Source: Leptospira levettii (GTDB lineage Bacteria > Spirochaetota > Leptospiria > Leptospirales > Leptospiraceae). Taken from it: DNA of 64,000 nt. The stretch lies in the NCBI RefSeq assembly GCF_002812085.1, contig NZ_NPDM01000002.1, forward strand, positions 186,001 through 250,000, given 5' to 3'. The notes under the pieces are model-generated. The model saw only the letters and a list, made by a program, of their open reading frames with translations, was not told the origin of the DNA and ran no database searches. Shown here piece by piece: positions 1-8,994 of the stretch; the first letter of the stretch is position 1; the number at the start of each line of letters is the position of its first letter. Position numbers and translations under genes: made by a program.

Positions 1-1173
1 TCCGTACTCAAAAAAACGAAGGAAGTTTCCGCTGATAAAGAAGGAAACTTATTCAAAGCCAGATACAGCTTGGATTTAAATGAATCCGATTTTACTGTCG
101 ATTTTCTTTTACCAATTCGCCTCTCTGAAGGAAAGGAAGTATTTTTATACACACATTTTAATATTTCAAGTATCCAAGACAGATTGAAACAACTCTACAT
201 CCAAGTAGGTTATGCTGTCATTTGGGGAGTTGTCTTTCATATCATTTTTGCAATTCTTGTGTATCGAGCGATTTTCAAACGTGTAGGTGATTTGGAAATT
301 GCATCTAAGGATATGGCAACTGGTAATTTAGAATCAAGGGTCAATTGGAAATTTAAGAGTGATGACGAACTAGATAGTTTAGGTAAGTCATTTAACCAAA
401 TGGCTGAAGAGATTCAAAATAAGGTAACAACCATTACTCGCTTAAACCAAGAGATTAACCAAGAACTCCAAATCGGAAAAGAAGTTCAGGAACTCTTTTT
501 ACCGTCAGTTAAAAAATTCAAAAAATTCAATATCGGAAAATTATACCGACCTATGCGAGAGGTTTCGGGGGATTTGTACCAATACTTTCAAATTCCTGAA
601 AAAAACTTTTATGGATTTTTTTTGGCGGATGCATCGGGACATGGAGTTTCCGCTGCTTTAGTAACGGTTGTTATGGCAATGTCAATCCAATCGATCATGA
701 AGGAAAATCCAGCGCCAATCCACGCAATAAACTCGTTAGGTGAAGTGATTGCAAATCGACTCCAAGCTTCCTTTTTTGCTACAGGTGTATTTGTGGTTTT
801 TGATGAACCAGGTGTTGTTAAATTTGTAAATGCAGGCCATAATGCACCATTTATCATACGTCCTTCCACAAAAGAAGTTCGATTTATCGACAGTTCTGGT
901 CCACCGCTCGGAATGGGAGATGACATTCAGTATTCCCTTGAATCCTTTCCAGTTGAACCAGGTGATAAAATCATTCTGTATACGGATGGGGTTGTGGAAA
1001 CACCAATCAAAGAAGGTGGTTTGTTTGGTTTAGATCGTTTTACGGAAGTAGTATTAGAAAATATTCATTTGTCCAACGCTGAAATTGTAGAGAAGGCGAT
1101 GGCACTCCTTGATGAAAAACATGAAGAGTATAAGGATGATGTTACGATGTTAGTCCTTGATGTACCAGAATGA
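1..1173 (+). CDS. PP2C/SpoIIE-type serine phosphatase with HAMP domain (5' truncated by window edge)
   Basis: The reading frame is open from base 1, so the true start lies upstream; a TTG at 70 is only the first start-like codon in view. The visible part has one membrane helix (bases about 200-280), a HAMP linker, a short coiled stretch and a SpoIIE/RsbU-type PP2C phosphatase domain. The metal-binding and family motifs are visible: SGDLYQ, ADASGHG, NAGHN and ILYTDGVVE. Such proteins are membrane sensors that dephosphorylate STAS-domain anti-sigma antagonists in partner-switching pathways. A STAS gene lies 1.6 kb downstream on the other strand, a possible but unproven partner. The stop overlaps the next start (ATGA), so the two genes are probably co-transcribed. 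Confidence 0.9.
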   Translation, partial: SVLKKTKEVSADKEGNLFKARYSLDLNESDFTVDFLLPIRLSEGKEVFLYTHFNISSIQDRLKQLYIQVGYAVIWGVVFHIIFAILVYRAIFKRVGDLEIASKDMATGNLESRVNWKFKSDDELDSLGKSFNQMAEEIQNKVTTITRLNQEINQELQIGKEVQELFLPSVKKFKKFNIGKLYRPMREVSGDLYQYFQIPEKNFYGFFLADASGHGVSAALVTVVMAMSIQSIMKENPAPIHAINSLGEVIANRLQASFFATGVFVVFDEPGVVKFVNAGHNAPFIIRPSTKEVRFIDSSGPPLGMGDDIQYSLESFPVEPGDKIILYTDGVVETPIKEGGLFGLDRFTEVVLENIHLSNAEIVEKAMALLDEKHEEYKDDVTMLVLDVPE

Positions 1174-2723
1174 AAAAGTTTTTCTTTTTCTCTATGTTTG
1201 GATTTTTATTCTTATTCTTCGCAATGGCATCAGAAGCCATTGTGAGTGTTAAATTACAAGAATTAAGATTTGGAATCTTAAGAGACCAATTGATGAATTA
1301 CGAACTTTCATCGCAGACTTTGCGTGAACGTTTAAAACAAATGTTCTTATCAAAAGATGATTATATGACTGAAGTGAAAGTGAATATCCTTGAATCTGGG
1401 ATCATGAACTCAGAAACAGAAGGATTAGATCTTAAAATGAACTGGAAAGATAAATTTGGTTTGTATGTCATCAATTCTGTTCGATTTCTCAATTTAAAGT
1501 CTCCTCTAGAACTAGAAGAACAACAAAAAACAATCATCCGATTACAATTTGCTTTTTATATGGAGAGAACGAGGAAATATCCGATTGCTTCCAAAAAATA
1601 CCAGGAACTTGAAGAATCAATAACTGCTACTTTATCAGATGAGATGGCTTTCACATTATTACACCACGGATATTGTTTGGTGATGATGGGAGACCGCGAT
1701 AAAGCGTATGTAAAACTCAATAAAGCTATCGATTTGTTCCCGGGATCTCATTATGCAGAAAATGCATCTCTTCTCATCAGTTTTCTAGAGGATGGACAAA
1801 AGAAAAAAGAAGAACTTAAATCCAAAAAGAAATCACCTGAAGAATTGGCATATTCACTTTTCCAGAGTGGCGATTATGAAGAAACACTCAAAACCTTAGA
1901 AAGTTTACCTACACTAACCAATGACCAGTCATATATAAAAGCTCGTTCCATGGAAGAACTGGGAAAAACTTCCAATGCAGTAAAAGAATATATCCAGTTG
2001 GTAAAACAAAAAGAAAATAAGGAAGTTGCGATCCGTGCCAATCGAAGGTTACTCCTGATTGGAAATTTTTACCAAGAGAACAAATCATTAGTTGCCTTTT
2101 CTAAAGAAGAAGCAACCAAGTTAGGTGATAGTAAGGCTGCTGAAAATATCGAAGAAGGGAAAAGTTTAGTCCTTAAACCTGTCATCATTGAAAAAATCCT
2201 AAAAACGGAAAGTTCTGCTAATTTATCAAAAGAGGAAACAACGGAACTCAACCAAATCAAAGATGAAATCAAACTTTCGTTAGAGGATTCCAAACAAGAA
2301 ACAAAAAATTTAGCCTTAGTTGTTTCAGAAGAAAAAATACCTCTTGTTCCAGAATCAAGTCCCACATCAGAAAAAAAGGCAGAGGAACCGCCTAAGAATC
2401 TAACTCAGAATAAAGAGGCAAATGCCCCTCTCAAATTAAAAGTGAAGTTAAGAGATGGAAGGGAAGTTGTCTGCGACGAAGTCCTCATTGAAGGGAACTT
2501 AGCAAGCCTTAAGTTAGGTAGCTTTGGTTTGAATTTGCCTTATGATCTCATTGTGTCTGTCCAATCAAGCCAACCCAAAAAAGGGAAAATCAAAATTGGA
2601 ACGAACACTGGCGTTGCAGGTGAAGCTTCAAAATGGATCCAAAACCAAAGTGGAGATTGGGTGTTGTCTAAGGATTCGGAAAATCCAGTGACTAGAGCCG
2701 AGGTAAAGTACTTTCGGCTCTAA
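1170..2723 (+). CDS. Exported TPR-repeat protein, function unknown
   Basis: 517 residues. An N-terminal hydrophobic segment (about residues 1-23) looks like a signal peptide or anchor with no lipobox Cys. Residues about 130-310 contain helical TPR-like repeats (for example around LLHHGYCLVMMGDRDKAY). A Lys/Glu/Ser-rich low-complexity linker spans about 310-420. A small C-terminal beta-type domain (about 425-470, KLRDGREVVCDEVLIEG) follows. It starts inside the stop codon of the phosphatase gene (4-bp overlap), so the pair is translationally coupled and may act together at the envelope. No enzymatic motif is visible; a scaffold or sensor partner role is inference only. Confidence 0.75.
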   Translation: MKKFFFFSMFGFLFLFFAMASEAIVSVKLQELRFGILRDQLMNYELSSQTLRERLKQMFLSKDDYMTEVKVNILESGIMNSETEGLDLKMNWKDKFGLYVINSVRFLNLKSPLELEEQQKTIIRLQFAFYMERTRKYPIASKKYQELEESITATLSDEMAFTLLHHGYCLVMMGDRDKAYVKLNKAIDLFPGSHYAENASLLISFLEDGQKKKEELKSKKKSPEELAYSLFQSGDYEETLKTLESLPTLTNDQSYIKARSMEELGKTSNAVKEYIQLVKQKENKEVAIRANRRLLLIGNFYQENKSLVAFSKEEATKLGDSKAAENIEEGKSLVLKPVIIEKILKTESSANLSKEETTELNQIKDEIKLSLEDSKQETKNLALVVSEEKIPLVPESSPTSEKKAEEPPKNLTQNKEANAPLKLKVKLRDGREVVCDEVLIEGNLASLKLGSFGLNLPYDLIVSVQSSQPKKGKIKIGTNTGVAGEASKWIQNQSGDWVLSKDSENPVTRAEVKYFRL

Positions 2724-2738
2724 GGATAGGAAGGTGGA

Positions 2739-3062
2739 TTACGGAAGTTCCGCTTCTCCACCTAAAATGGTAAAAAATTTGTCCAAACTGGATAATTTCA
2801 AAATCACCATCACATCTTGGCTCACATTCAGAAGGAAAAATTGACCTTCTTCTGATTTGAGTTTCTTTTGCAAATTGGCAAGGAGAGCAATCCCAGAGGA
2901 ATCTAATAATTTGATATTAATCATATCAATTGCTACCGATTCTGCTCCATCATCAATGATCTTATGGAGCTCTTTTTTGAGTGCGGGTGCAGAATAAATA
3001 TCGAGGGAACCCTCTAGAGTAACAACTGTATGATTTTTAACTTGTTTTGTTGTGAAATTCAT
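2739..3062 (-). CDS. STAS-domain anti-sigma factor antagonist
   Basis: 107 residues from the ATG at 3062, preferred over an upstream GTG at 3080 because AGGAAG sits just before it. The whole protein is a STAS domain: an early beta strand VVTLEGSLDIYSAP, then LLDSSGIALLANL, where the Ser of DSSG is the usual phosphorylation site of SpoIIAA/RsbV proteins. It would be phosphorylated by an anti-sigma kinase and reactivated by a PP2C phosphatase such as the one at the left edge. It is convergent with the TPR gene (16-bp gap). A near-palindrome lies upstream in the likely promoter. Confidence 0.88.
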   Translation of the reverse strand: MNFTTKQVKNHTVVTLEGSLDIYSAPALKKELHKIIDDGAESVAIDMINIKLLDSSGIALLANLQKKLKSEEGQFFLLNVSQDVMVILKLSSLDKFFTILGGEAELP

Positions 3063-3082
3063 TGAACTTCCTACTGGCACGT

Positions 3083-3113
3083 ATACTATCTGTTTTTACA
3101 CAAATTTTGTAAA
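3083..3113 (-). promoter_or_regulatory. Near-palindrome and possible -10 upstream of the STAS gene
   Basis: TTTACACAAATTTTGTAAA (3095-3113) is a 19-bp near-palindrome with only one mismatched pair. On the minus strand it is followed by TAGTAT (3088-3083), a plausible -10 about 20 bp before the STAS start. The palindrome covers the place where a -35 would be, as expected for a repressor site, but no regulator is identified. Confidence 0.35.
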
Positions 3114-3173
3114 GAATTTTTGTAGATTTGGTTCCCAACAGGGACCTTCGTTACCAATCTACTAGAAAAAACC

Positions 3174-3377
3174 CTAGTTTTGCAATTTTTTCAAGACTAA
3201 AGTGATCGCTTGGTTGAATCCATCATAACCACCTTTATCATAGTCATTCAATTCTTTGTATTCCAAATCATTCATATCTAGCAATAACTTTCGTAACTCG
3301 TGTTCTAAATACTCTTTTCGGATATAACTCGTTTCAAAAACCTTCGGATGCACAGAGTCCATTTGACGAAAAATCAT
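3174..3377 (-). CDS. Small hypothetical protein
   Basis: 67 residues, highly charged, no membrane segment and no recognised domain. The composition (KVFETSYIRKEYLEHELRKL, then DYDKGGYDGFNQAI) looks like real soluble protein rather than an antisense shadow, and it fills an otherwise empty interval. A second ATG at 3362 is an equally good start; neither has a clear ribosome binding site. It is divergent from the EAL gene. Treated as probable, not certain. Confidence 0.5.
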   Translation of the reverse strand: MIFRQMDSVHPKVFETSYIRKEYLEHELRKLLLDMNDLEYKELNDYDKGGYDGFNQAITLVLKKLQN

Positions 3378-3460
3378 TGAAAATTCGAATCATTTTTAGG
3401 TTGAGATTTTTAGAATTTTCCCTATTCTGAACGAGGGAGAACCGCCTCACCACAACCATA

Positions 3461-5569
3461 ATGGGAAGTCCAATCAGTGTTTTAATTCTAGAAAACGATT
3501 CCAATAGCGTTTTTGATATTGTTCGTGAAATGAAATCCAATGGACTGAGTCCACTTTATAAAGTTGTCGAATCCTTTGGTTCTTTTGAAACCACTGTCTT
3601 GGAAGAAGATTGGGATGCGATCATTTGTAGTACACGAAAACCATTTTATTTAGAAATTTCGCTTTATCTAAAATTCTTAAACGAAAAAAAAATCGATATC
3701 CCGGTCATACTTTTATCTGACCCTGAAGACTTTCAAAAAAATTTACAATATATGAAGTCTGGCGTAAATGATATCATTGATCGCAAAACCTTACTTAGGT
3801 TAGGGGAAGTGTTAGAAAGAGAAAGAAGGGAATTGGTTTATCGAAAGGAAAAAAATACCACTGAAAGTTTTTTATTCCAATCTTTAAAAGAAATCCAATT
3901 GCAAAAATTTGCATTAGACCAAGCCAATATTGTTTCAATCACTGATGCAAATGGAATCATCACTTATGTAAATGAAGCATTTTCAAAATGTACTGGTTAT
4001 TTAGTTACGGAATTACTAGGACAAAATCATAGAATTTTAAAAAGCCAAAACAAAACAAAAGATGAGTGGGCAAAAATTTGGGAAAACATTCACAAAGGAA
4101 ATGTTTGGCGAGGCGAAATACTCAATACTAAAAAAGATGGAAACGGGTTTTGGGTTGATACAACGATAGTACCTTTTATTGGAACAGATGGGTCGGTGTT
4201 TCAATACATTGCAATCCATCATGACATTACTGATCGAAAATTAGCAGAAGAACAACTAACTCACGATGCATTTTACGACAATCTAACAGGATTACCCAAT
4301 CGTGCCTTGTATCTTGCAAGGATTGAACAAAAAATTTTCACCTATAATATCAAAAAAGACGGATATCCAATCTTATTTTGTATCAATATAGATAATTTTA
4401 AACGCATCAATCACTCTCTTGGGAATGATGCCGGTGATAAAATTCTAATTATTTTTTCTCAAAGGTTAAAACAGTTCTCTGATAAAGAAGCCGTCATCAC
4501 TAGGTTAGGTGCAGATAATTTTTCCATTTTACTCAACCATCTGCTTTCGATTGAAGAAGCTTTTGATTATGCATACCGATTACTTGAATACATTGGTGAT
4601 CCAATTCCAATTGGTGGATATGAAATTTATTTAACAGCTTCCTGTGGGATCTCTGCTTTTGGACTTGGTGGAAAAGAAGCAGATGTATTACTCCGTAATG
4701 CTGAGATTGCAATGTTCCATGCAAAATCGCAAAAAGTGGGCACTGTGGCAGCTTTTAACCAAGCAATGCAGGAAAAAATTCACTTCCAACTTGAAATCCA
4801 AAATGATTTAAAAAGAGCACTCAATCAAAACGAAATTTCTGTTTTTTACCAACCAATTTTAGACTTAAATACTAACAAAATTGGACATTGGGAGGCGCTC
4901 GTTAGGTGGCGTCATCCACAAAGGGGGATGGTATCACCCGCAGAATTCATTCCACTTGCAGAAGATTCTGGTTTGATTGTCCCAATTACCAGATTTGTTT
5001 TAGAACAAACTGCCAATGTGATCGAAGAAGTACAAACCAAAAAAGGTTATCCAATTTCAATTGCAGTGAATTTGAGCCCTCAGGTGTTCTTTGATCAAAA
5101 TATCTTTCATTGGATTGTTGACTTACACAAACAACGAAAAATTCCATACACTTCACTTCAGGTGGAAATCACTGAAAGTTTAGCTATGAAGAATTTATCA
5201 GAAACTGTACCTATTTTATCAAACCTAATTGATATAGGTGTAAAAGTGGCACTAGATGATTTTGGAACTGGTTTCTCTTCTTTATCTTATTTAGAAAAAC
5301 TTCCTCTTTCCATTTTAAAAATTGATAAATCATTTTTAAATAATGTGCATGTAGGGTCGAAAGAAAGTTATTTACTAATTTCCATCATCAATATGGCTCA
5401 CGATTTGGGTTATTCGGTCGTCGCAGAAGGTGTTGAAGAGTTAGAACAACTAGAGCTCCTGAAGTCATTTAAATGTGACGAAATCCAAGGTTATTGGTTA
5501 TCTAAACCAATACCATTCCCTGAAATCATTCCATTCTTAGATTCATTTTATAAAAAGGAAAATAAATGA
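3461..5569 (+). CDS. Pseudo-receiver/PAS/degenerate GGDEF/EAL protein, probable c-di-GMP phosphodiesterase
   Basis: 702 residues. Residues about 4-120 are receiver-like, but the phospho-acceptor position is Ser57 (context AIICSTRKP), so it is probably not phosphorylated. A PAS domain with its C-terminal cap spans about 145-265. The GGDEF domain (about 270-430) carries GADNF at 350-354 instead of GGDEF and is expected to lack cyclase activity. The EAL domain (about 445-695) looks intact: EAL at 478-480, VNLSP, VEITES, LDDFGTG, LKIDKSF, AEGVE and IQGYWLSKP. It should hydrolyse c-di-GMP under control of the PAS and GTP-binding domains. It overlaps the following M48 gene by 4 bp. No clear Shine-Dalgarno precedes the ATG. 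Confidence 0.9.
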   Translation: MGSPISVLILENDSNSVFDIVREMKSNGLSPLYKVVESFGSFETTVLEEDWDAIICSTRKPFYLEISLYLKFLNEKKIDIPVILLSDPEDFQKNLQYMKSGVNDIIDRKTLLRLGEVLERERRELVYRKEKNTTESFLFQSLKEIQLQKFALDQANIVSITDANGIITYVNEAFSKCTGYLVTELLGQNHRILKSQNKTKDEWAKIWENIHKGNVWRGEILNTKKDGNGFWVDTTIVPFIGTDGSVFQYIAIHHDITDRKLAEEQLTHDAFYDNLTGLPNRALYLARIEQKIFTYNIKKDGYPILFCINIDNFKRINHSLGNDAGDKILIIFSQRLKQFSDKEAVITRLGADNFSILLNHLLSIEEAFDYAYRLLEYIGDPIPIGGYEIYLTASCGISAFGLGGKEADVLLRNAEIAMFHAKSQKVGTVAAFNQAMQEKIHFQLEIQNDLKRALNQNEISVFYQPILDLNTNKIGHWEALVRWRHPQRGMVSPAEFIPLAEDSGLIVPITRFVLEQTANVIEEVQTKKGYPISIAVNLSPQVFFDQNIFHWIVDLHKQRKIPYTSLQVEITESLAMKNLSETVPILSNLIDIGVKVALDDFGTGFSSLSYLEKLPLSILKIDKSFLNNVHVGSKESYLLISIINMAHDLGYSVVAEGVEELEQLELLKSFKCDEIQGYWLSKPIPFPEIIPFLDSFYKKENK

Positions 5570-6339
5570 AACACTTACGAATTTTAAGTCTAGTTCTTTT
5601 TGTCTTACACTGTAATACTTCACCAACAGGTAGAAAACAAATTATTTTGGTCAGTGATGGCGAAATGAATGAAATGGGAACTCAAGCTTTTGATGATCTA
5701 AAATCAAAAACACCAATTGATTCAAGAAACAATACAAATTCATATGTAAAATGTATCGTTGATTCAGAGTTAGGTGTTACTACCGATACAACAGGTGTAG
5801 ATTCTTGGGAAGTGATTGTATTTAAAGACAATACTCCCAATGCATTTGCCTTACCTGGTGGGAAAATTGGAGTCTTCACTGGAATGTTTTCTGTAGCAAA
5901 GAATAAAGACCAACTAGCAGCGGTGATAGGGCACGAAATAGGACATGTCATAGCAAGGCATGGAAATGAAAGGGTTTCCCAAAATCAATTGGCTTCAGGT
6001 TCTGTGAAACTACTCGAAACCCTTGGGAAACCGACTGTGGCAGGAGCTCTCGGAATGGGTGCAAAATTTGGTGTTTTGTTGCCATTCTCAAGACAACATG
6101 AATCAGAAGCAGATTTGATTGGTTTAGAAATTATGGCAAAAGCAGGATTTGATCCAAGAGAAAGTGTCAATCTCTGGAAAAATATGAGTGCACTCGGTGG
6201 TGGAAAACCAAACGAACTTTTATCAACCCATCCTTCTGATGAAACAAGGATGAAACAATTAAACCAAGCCATGCCGAAGGCAATGGCATTGTTTGAATCT
6301 GCACTACAATCTGGGAAAAAACCAAATTGTGTTATGTGA
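5566..6339 (+). CDS. M48-family metalloprotease lipoprotein
   Basis: 257 residues. The N-terminus is a lipoprotein signal ending VLHC with the acylated Cys at residue 16, a spirochaete-style lipobox. The zinc motif HEIGH lies at residues 123-127 and the third ligand Glu sits in HESEADLIG about 60 residues later, both typical of M48 peptidases related to BepA/LoiP that process or degrade outer-membrane proteins. Predicted location is periplasmic, lipid-anchored. Start ATG overlaps the stop of the EAL gene (ATGA), so the two are co-transcribed although no functional link is evident. Length is typical for short M48 lipoproteins without TPR tail. Confidence 0.92.
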   Translation: MKHLRILSLVLFVLHCNTSPTGRKQIILVSDGEMNEMGTQAFDDLKSKTPIDSRNNTNSYVKCIVDSELGVTTDTTGVDSWEVIVFKDNTPNAFALPGGKIGVFTGMFSVAKNKDQLAAVIGHEIGHVIARHGNERVSQNQLASGSVKLLETLGKPTVAGALGMGAKFGVLLPFSRQHESEADLIGLEIMAKAGFDPRESVNLWKNMSALGGGKPNELLSTHPSDETRMKQLNQAMPKAMALFESALQSGKKPNCVM

Positions 6340-6367
6340 AGGAGTTACTCACAAAGTAACTTCCTTC
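6338..6367. terminator. Hairpin between convergent genes
   Basis: GAAGGAGTTACT (6338-6349) pairs with AGTAACTTCCTTC (6355-6367) with one bulged base. It spans the stop codons of both the M48 and MORN genes. No U-tract follows on either strand, so termination is only a possibility. Confidence 0.3.
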
Positions 6368-6887
6368 CTGCAATTTTACAATTTCTAGATTTACCATCAT
6401 CCATTAATACTCCGATACCTTCTTGGCCATCGGAGGTAAAATCTCCTGAAACCGATTTTCCATCTTTGAAACTATAGGTTCCTTTTCCATTGATTTGGCC
6501 ATTCTGGAATTCTCCAACATACTTATCACCGTTTTTGAAATTGTATTCACCAGGGCCTTGTTTTTTATCTTCCACATAAGTTCCATTGAACTTTTCACCA
6601 TCGGCATAGAGAAAGTTTCCAGCACCATCTCTTAAATCGTTTTTGAAGGAACCTGTATAAATGTCTCCATTCTCATAAACATATTTACCAACACCATTGA
6701 CACAATTCCCTTCGATACATCCAAATTTTTTCCCACCTTTTTCGGGGTCTTCCATATTCACATTACGTGAGTTAGATTTAGTATCCTGGTTTTTGGAATC
6801 TGTAGTTTCTTTTGGATCATTGGATGCACATGATACAAATACTAATAAAAATGAAGTAATAAGAATGGTTTTCCAGTGATTCTTCAT
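6345..6887 (-). CDS. MORN-repeat lipoprotein
   Basis: 180 residues. The signal peptide ends FVSC followed by ASND, so it is a lipoprotein. After an Asn/Lys/Asp-rich linker, residues about 60-165 carry about four MORN-type repeats of pattern Y-x-(N/D)G-x-Y-x-G-x(F/Y) (for example ENGDIYTGSF, ADGEKFNGTY, NGDKYVGEF). MORN repeats form elongated beta sheets that bind lipids or proteins; in leptospires such lipoproteins are common and mostly of unknown function. Convergent with the M48 gene, with only 5 bp between stops. Confidence 0.85.
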   Translation of the reverse strand: MKNHWKTILITSFLLVFVSCASNDPKETTDSKNQDTKSNSRNVNMEDPEKGGKKFGCIEGNCVNGVGKYVYENGDIYTGSFKNDLRDGAGNFLYADGEKFNGTYVEDKKQGPGEYNFKNGDKYVGEFQNGQINGKGTYSFKDGKSVSGDFTSDGQEGIGVLMDDGKSRNCKIAGRKLLCE

Positions 6888-6931
6888 AAATCCCCCAATG
6901 GCTTAAATGATCCGAGATGGCAGTAGAAAAA

Positions 6932-8926
6932 TCAATTCAAAAAGTAATTTTGGATATTCTGAAAGGAAGTACTAGGTGGATTGTTTTCCTGGACTTTTCC
7001 ATTTTTTTTAGCATTGGCTATGTTTTTTGGTTCTAAAGTTTCATATAATTTTAATTCTTTGTCCAAATCTGACAAAAAACGACTAACAGAAGTAAAATGA
7101 TTCTTATCATTAAATGCCGGATTTGTTAGAAAAAGTAGATCTTTTGCTCTCGTTACTGCCACATATAACAAACGTCTTTCTTCTTCGAGTTCTTCTTTTG
7201 TCCGAATACGATGGTTTGGTAAATTTCCCTCAACCACCTGCATCGTAAATACCACTTTCCATTCTAATCCTTTTGCAGAGTGGATTGTGGATAATGTCAA
7301 ATATTCATCTTTTGATTCATCAGAGTTTCCAATGAGTTTCCCTTCTACAGGATTGAGAATTAAATTGGAAAGATAATCTGATAACTGAGTTTCGTTTTTT
7401 GATAAGAGTAAAAGAGAATCCAAATCCTGTTTTCTTTTTTCCGAATCATCATAGTTAACTTCTAATACTGGAATATAATGAGTTAAAATGAATTCCAAAA
7501 CTTGGTTTGTAGATTGTTGGACAGGGGATAGTGAGTCTAAACATCCCATCAGTTTAGAAAAAGATTGTTTTGTGTTTTCTGGTAATCCAAGGAAAAAATT
7601 GGGATCGTTTTTCCATTCGAATTGGTTGGATTCCAATCGTTTGTATAATATTTGAGAATACTTTTTACCTATATGTTCTTCTAATAATAAAATTCGATTC
7701 CAAGAAAGGATGTCTCTTGGATTCTCAACCACTTTTAAATAGGCAATGACGTCTTTTACATGAGCCAAATCCAGAAATCGTTTTCCACCAAACTTACGAT
7801 AGGGGATTTTTTTTGCGTTTAACTGGACCTCCAATAAATGCGAAGAGAAACCTGAACGAAATAAGACGACCATTTGTGACAAGGGGAACCCTTCTTCGTA
7901 AAGCTCTAAAATTTTTTCTGCCATCCATTCCGCTTCTTCTTCATAAGACTCGATTGTTACCAAATAAGGAGGTAAGGATTGTTTTTGTGTGGCTGCGATT
8001 AAATTCTTTTTATAATTTTCTGAACTTTTTTCTAATACTGCATTCGCAAGGTTTAGAACAGGTTGGACACTTCGGTAGTTTTTTGTGAGTTGGATGGTTT
8101 GTGTATTGGGGAAAATTTTAGGAAAGTCCAACATGTTATGAACACTTGCTCCACGAAAACCGTAAATACATTGTGCATCATCACCTACAACTAAAATGTT
8201 TTGATGAATACTTGCCAGTAAACAAGCAATATGCGCTTGAATTTTATTGGTATCTTGGTATTCATCTACTAATATGTATTCATAAGTAGAGGACATTTTT
8301 TGCCGAATTCTTTCATCCGAGACAAGAATTTTGCGAGTGAATTCTAATAAATCATCAAAATCGAGTGAGTTGTGTTTGGCTTTGAGATCGACAAACTTTG
8401 TTTTGATTTCTTGGATTTCTTTTGTGATACCAAGAAACATTGGATATTCTTTTTGTAGGTATTTTTCTAATGAAATTTGTAAATTGAAACAAGATGAAAA
8501 AATTTCGGCGAGTGTTTCTTTTTTAGGAAACCGCATCTTTGTTCCTGTTGTGACAACCTGTTCTCTCGCCATTCCAACTAATCCAACAGTGTCTTCTTCA
8601 TCCAATATCGTAAAATTAGAATCTAATGAGATAACACTGGCAAACTTACGTAAAAAATGATGGCAGAAGGAATGAAAGGTTCCCCCCCGAACAGACATCA
8701 TACGGTTGTCCAAAATTCCAGAAGCTCGACCCAACATTTCTTTCGCAGCACGCCTTGTGAAGGTAAGTAAAAGGATGGATTCAGGATTTGTACCACTTTT
8801 TACCAGATGGGCCAATTTATGGACGAGGGTATTGGTTTTTCCTGTCCCCGCACCAGCAACCACTAAAATCGGGCCTTTCTCAGCCAAAACCACTTGTCTT
8901 TGGGCATCGTTCAGTTCCTGGTCCAC
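6932..8926 (-). CDS. UvrD/Rep-family ATP-dependent DNA helicase
   Basis: 664 residues, GTG start chosen because the protein then begins with the family's Q motif (LNDAQRQVV). Superfamily 1A motifs in order: Walker A GAGTGKT (25-31), LVDEYQDTN (motif II), QCIYGFRGA (III), NYRSVQPVL (IV), STIHSAKGLEW (V) and LLYVAVTRAKD (VI). It is a 3'-5' helicase of the UvrD/PcrA/Rep group, acting in repair or replication restart. The length is slightly below UvrD (~720) and the Tudor-like C-terminus of PcrA is not apparent, so Rep/UvrD assignment is left open. It is divergent from the receiver/kinase gene across 68 bp. Confidence 0.92.
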   Translation of the reverse strand: MDQELNDAQRQVVLAEKGPILVVAGAGTGKTNTLVHKLAHLVKSGTNPESILLLTFTRRAAKEMLGRASGILDNRMMSVRGGTFHSFCHHFLRKFASVISLDSNFTILDEEDTVGLVGMAREQVVTTGTKMRFPKKETLAEIFSSCFNLQISLEKYLQKEYPMFLGITKEIQEIKTKFVDLKAKHNSLDFDDLLEFTRKILVSDERIRQKMSSTYEYILVDEYQDTNKIQAHIACLLASIHQNILVVGDDAQCIYGFRGASVHNMLDFPKIFPNTQTIQLTKNYRSVQPVLNLANAVLEKSSENYKKNLIAATQKQSLPPYLVTIESYEEEAEWMAEKILELYEEGFPLSQMVVLFRSGFSSHLLEVQLNAKKIPYRKFGGKRFLDLAHVKDVIAYLKVVENPRDILSWNRILLLEEHIGKKYSQILYKRLESNQFEWKNDPNFFLGLPENTKQSFSKLMGCLDSLSPVQQSTNQVLEFILTHYIPVLEVNYDDSEKRKQDLDSLLLLSKNETQLSDYLSNLILNPVEGKLIGNSDESKDEYLTLSTIHSAKGLEWKVVFTMQVVEGNLPNHRIRTKEELEEERRLLYVAVTRAKDLLFLTNPAFNDKNHFTSVSRFLSDLDKELKLYETLEPKNIANAKKNGKVQENNPPSTSFQNIQNYFLN

Positions 8927-8994
8927 AATACAGAGATTCGTTGTCGGGATTCTGTTGACAAACGGAAATTATTCTATTTGATAGTGGAGACTGG

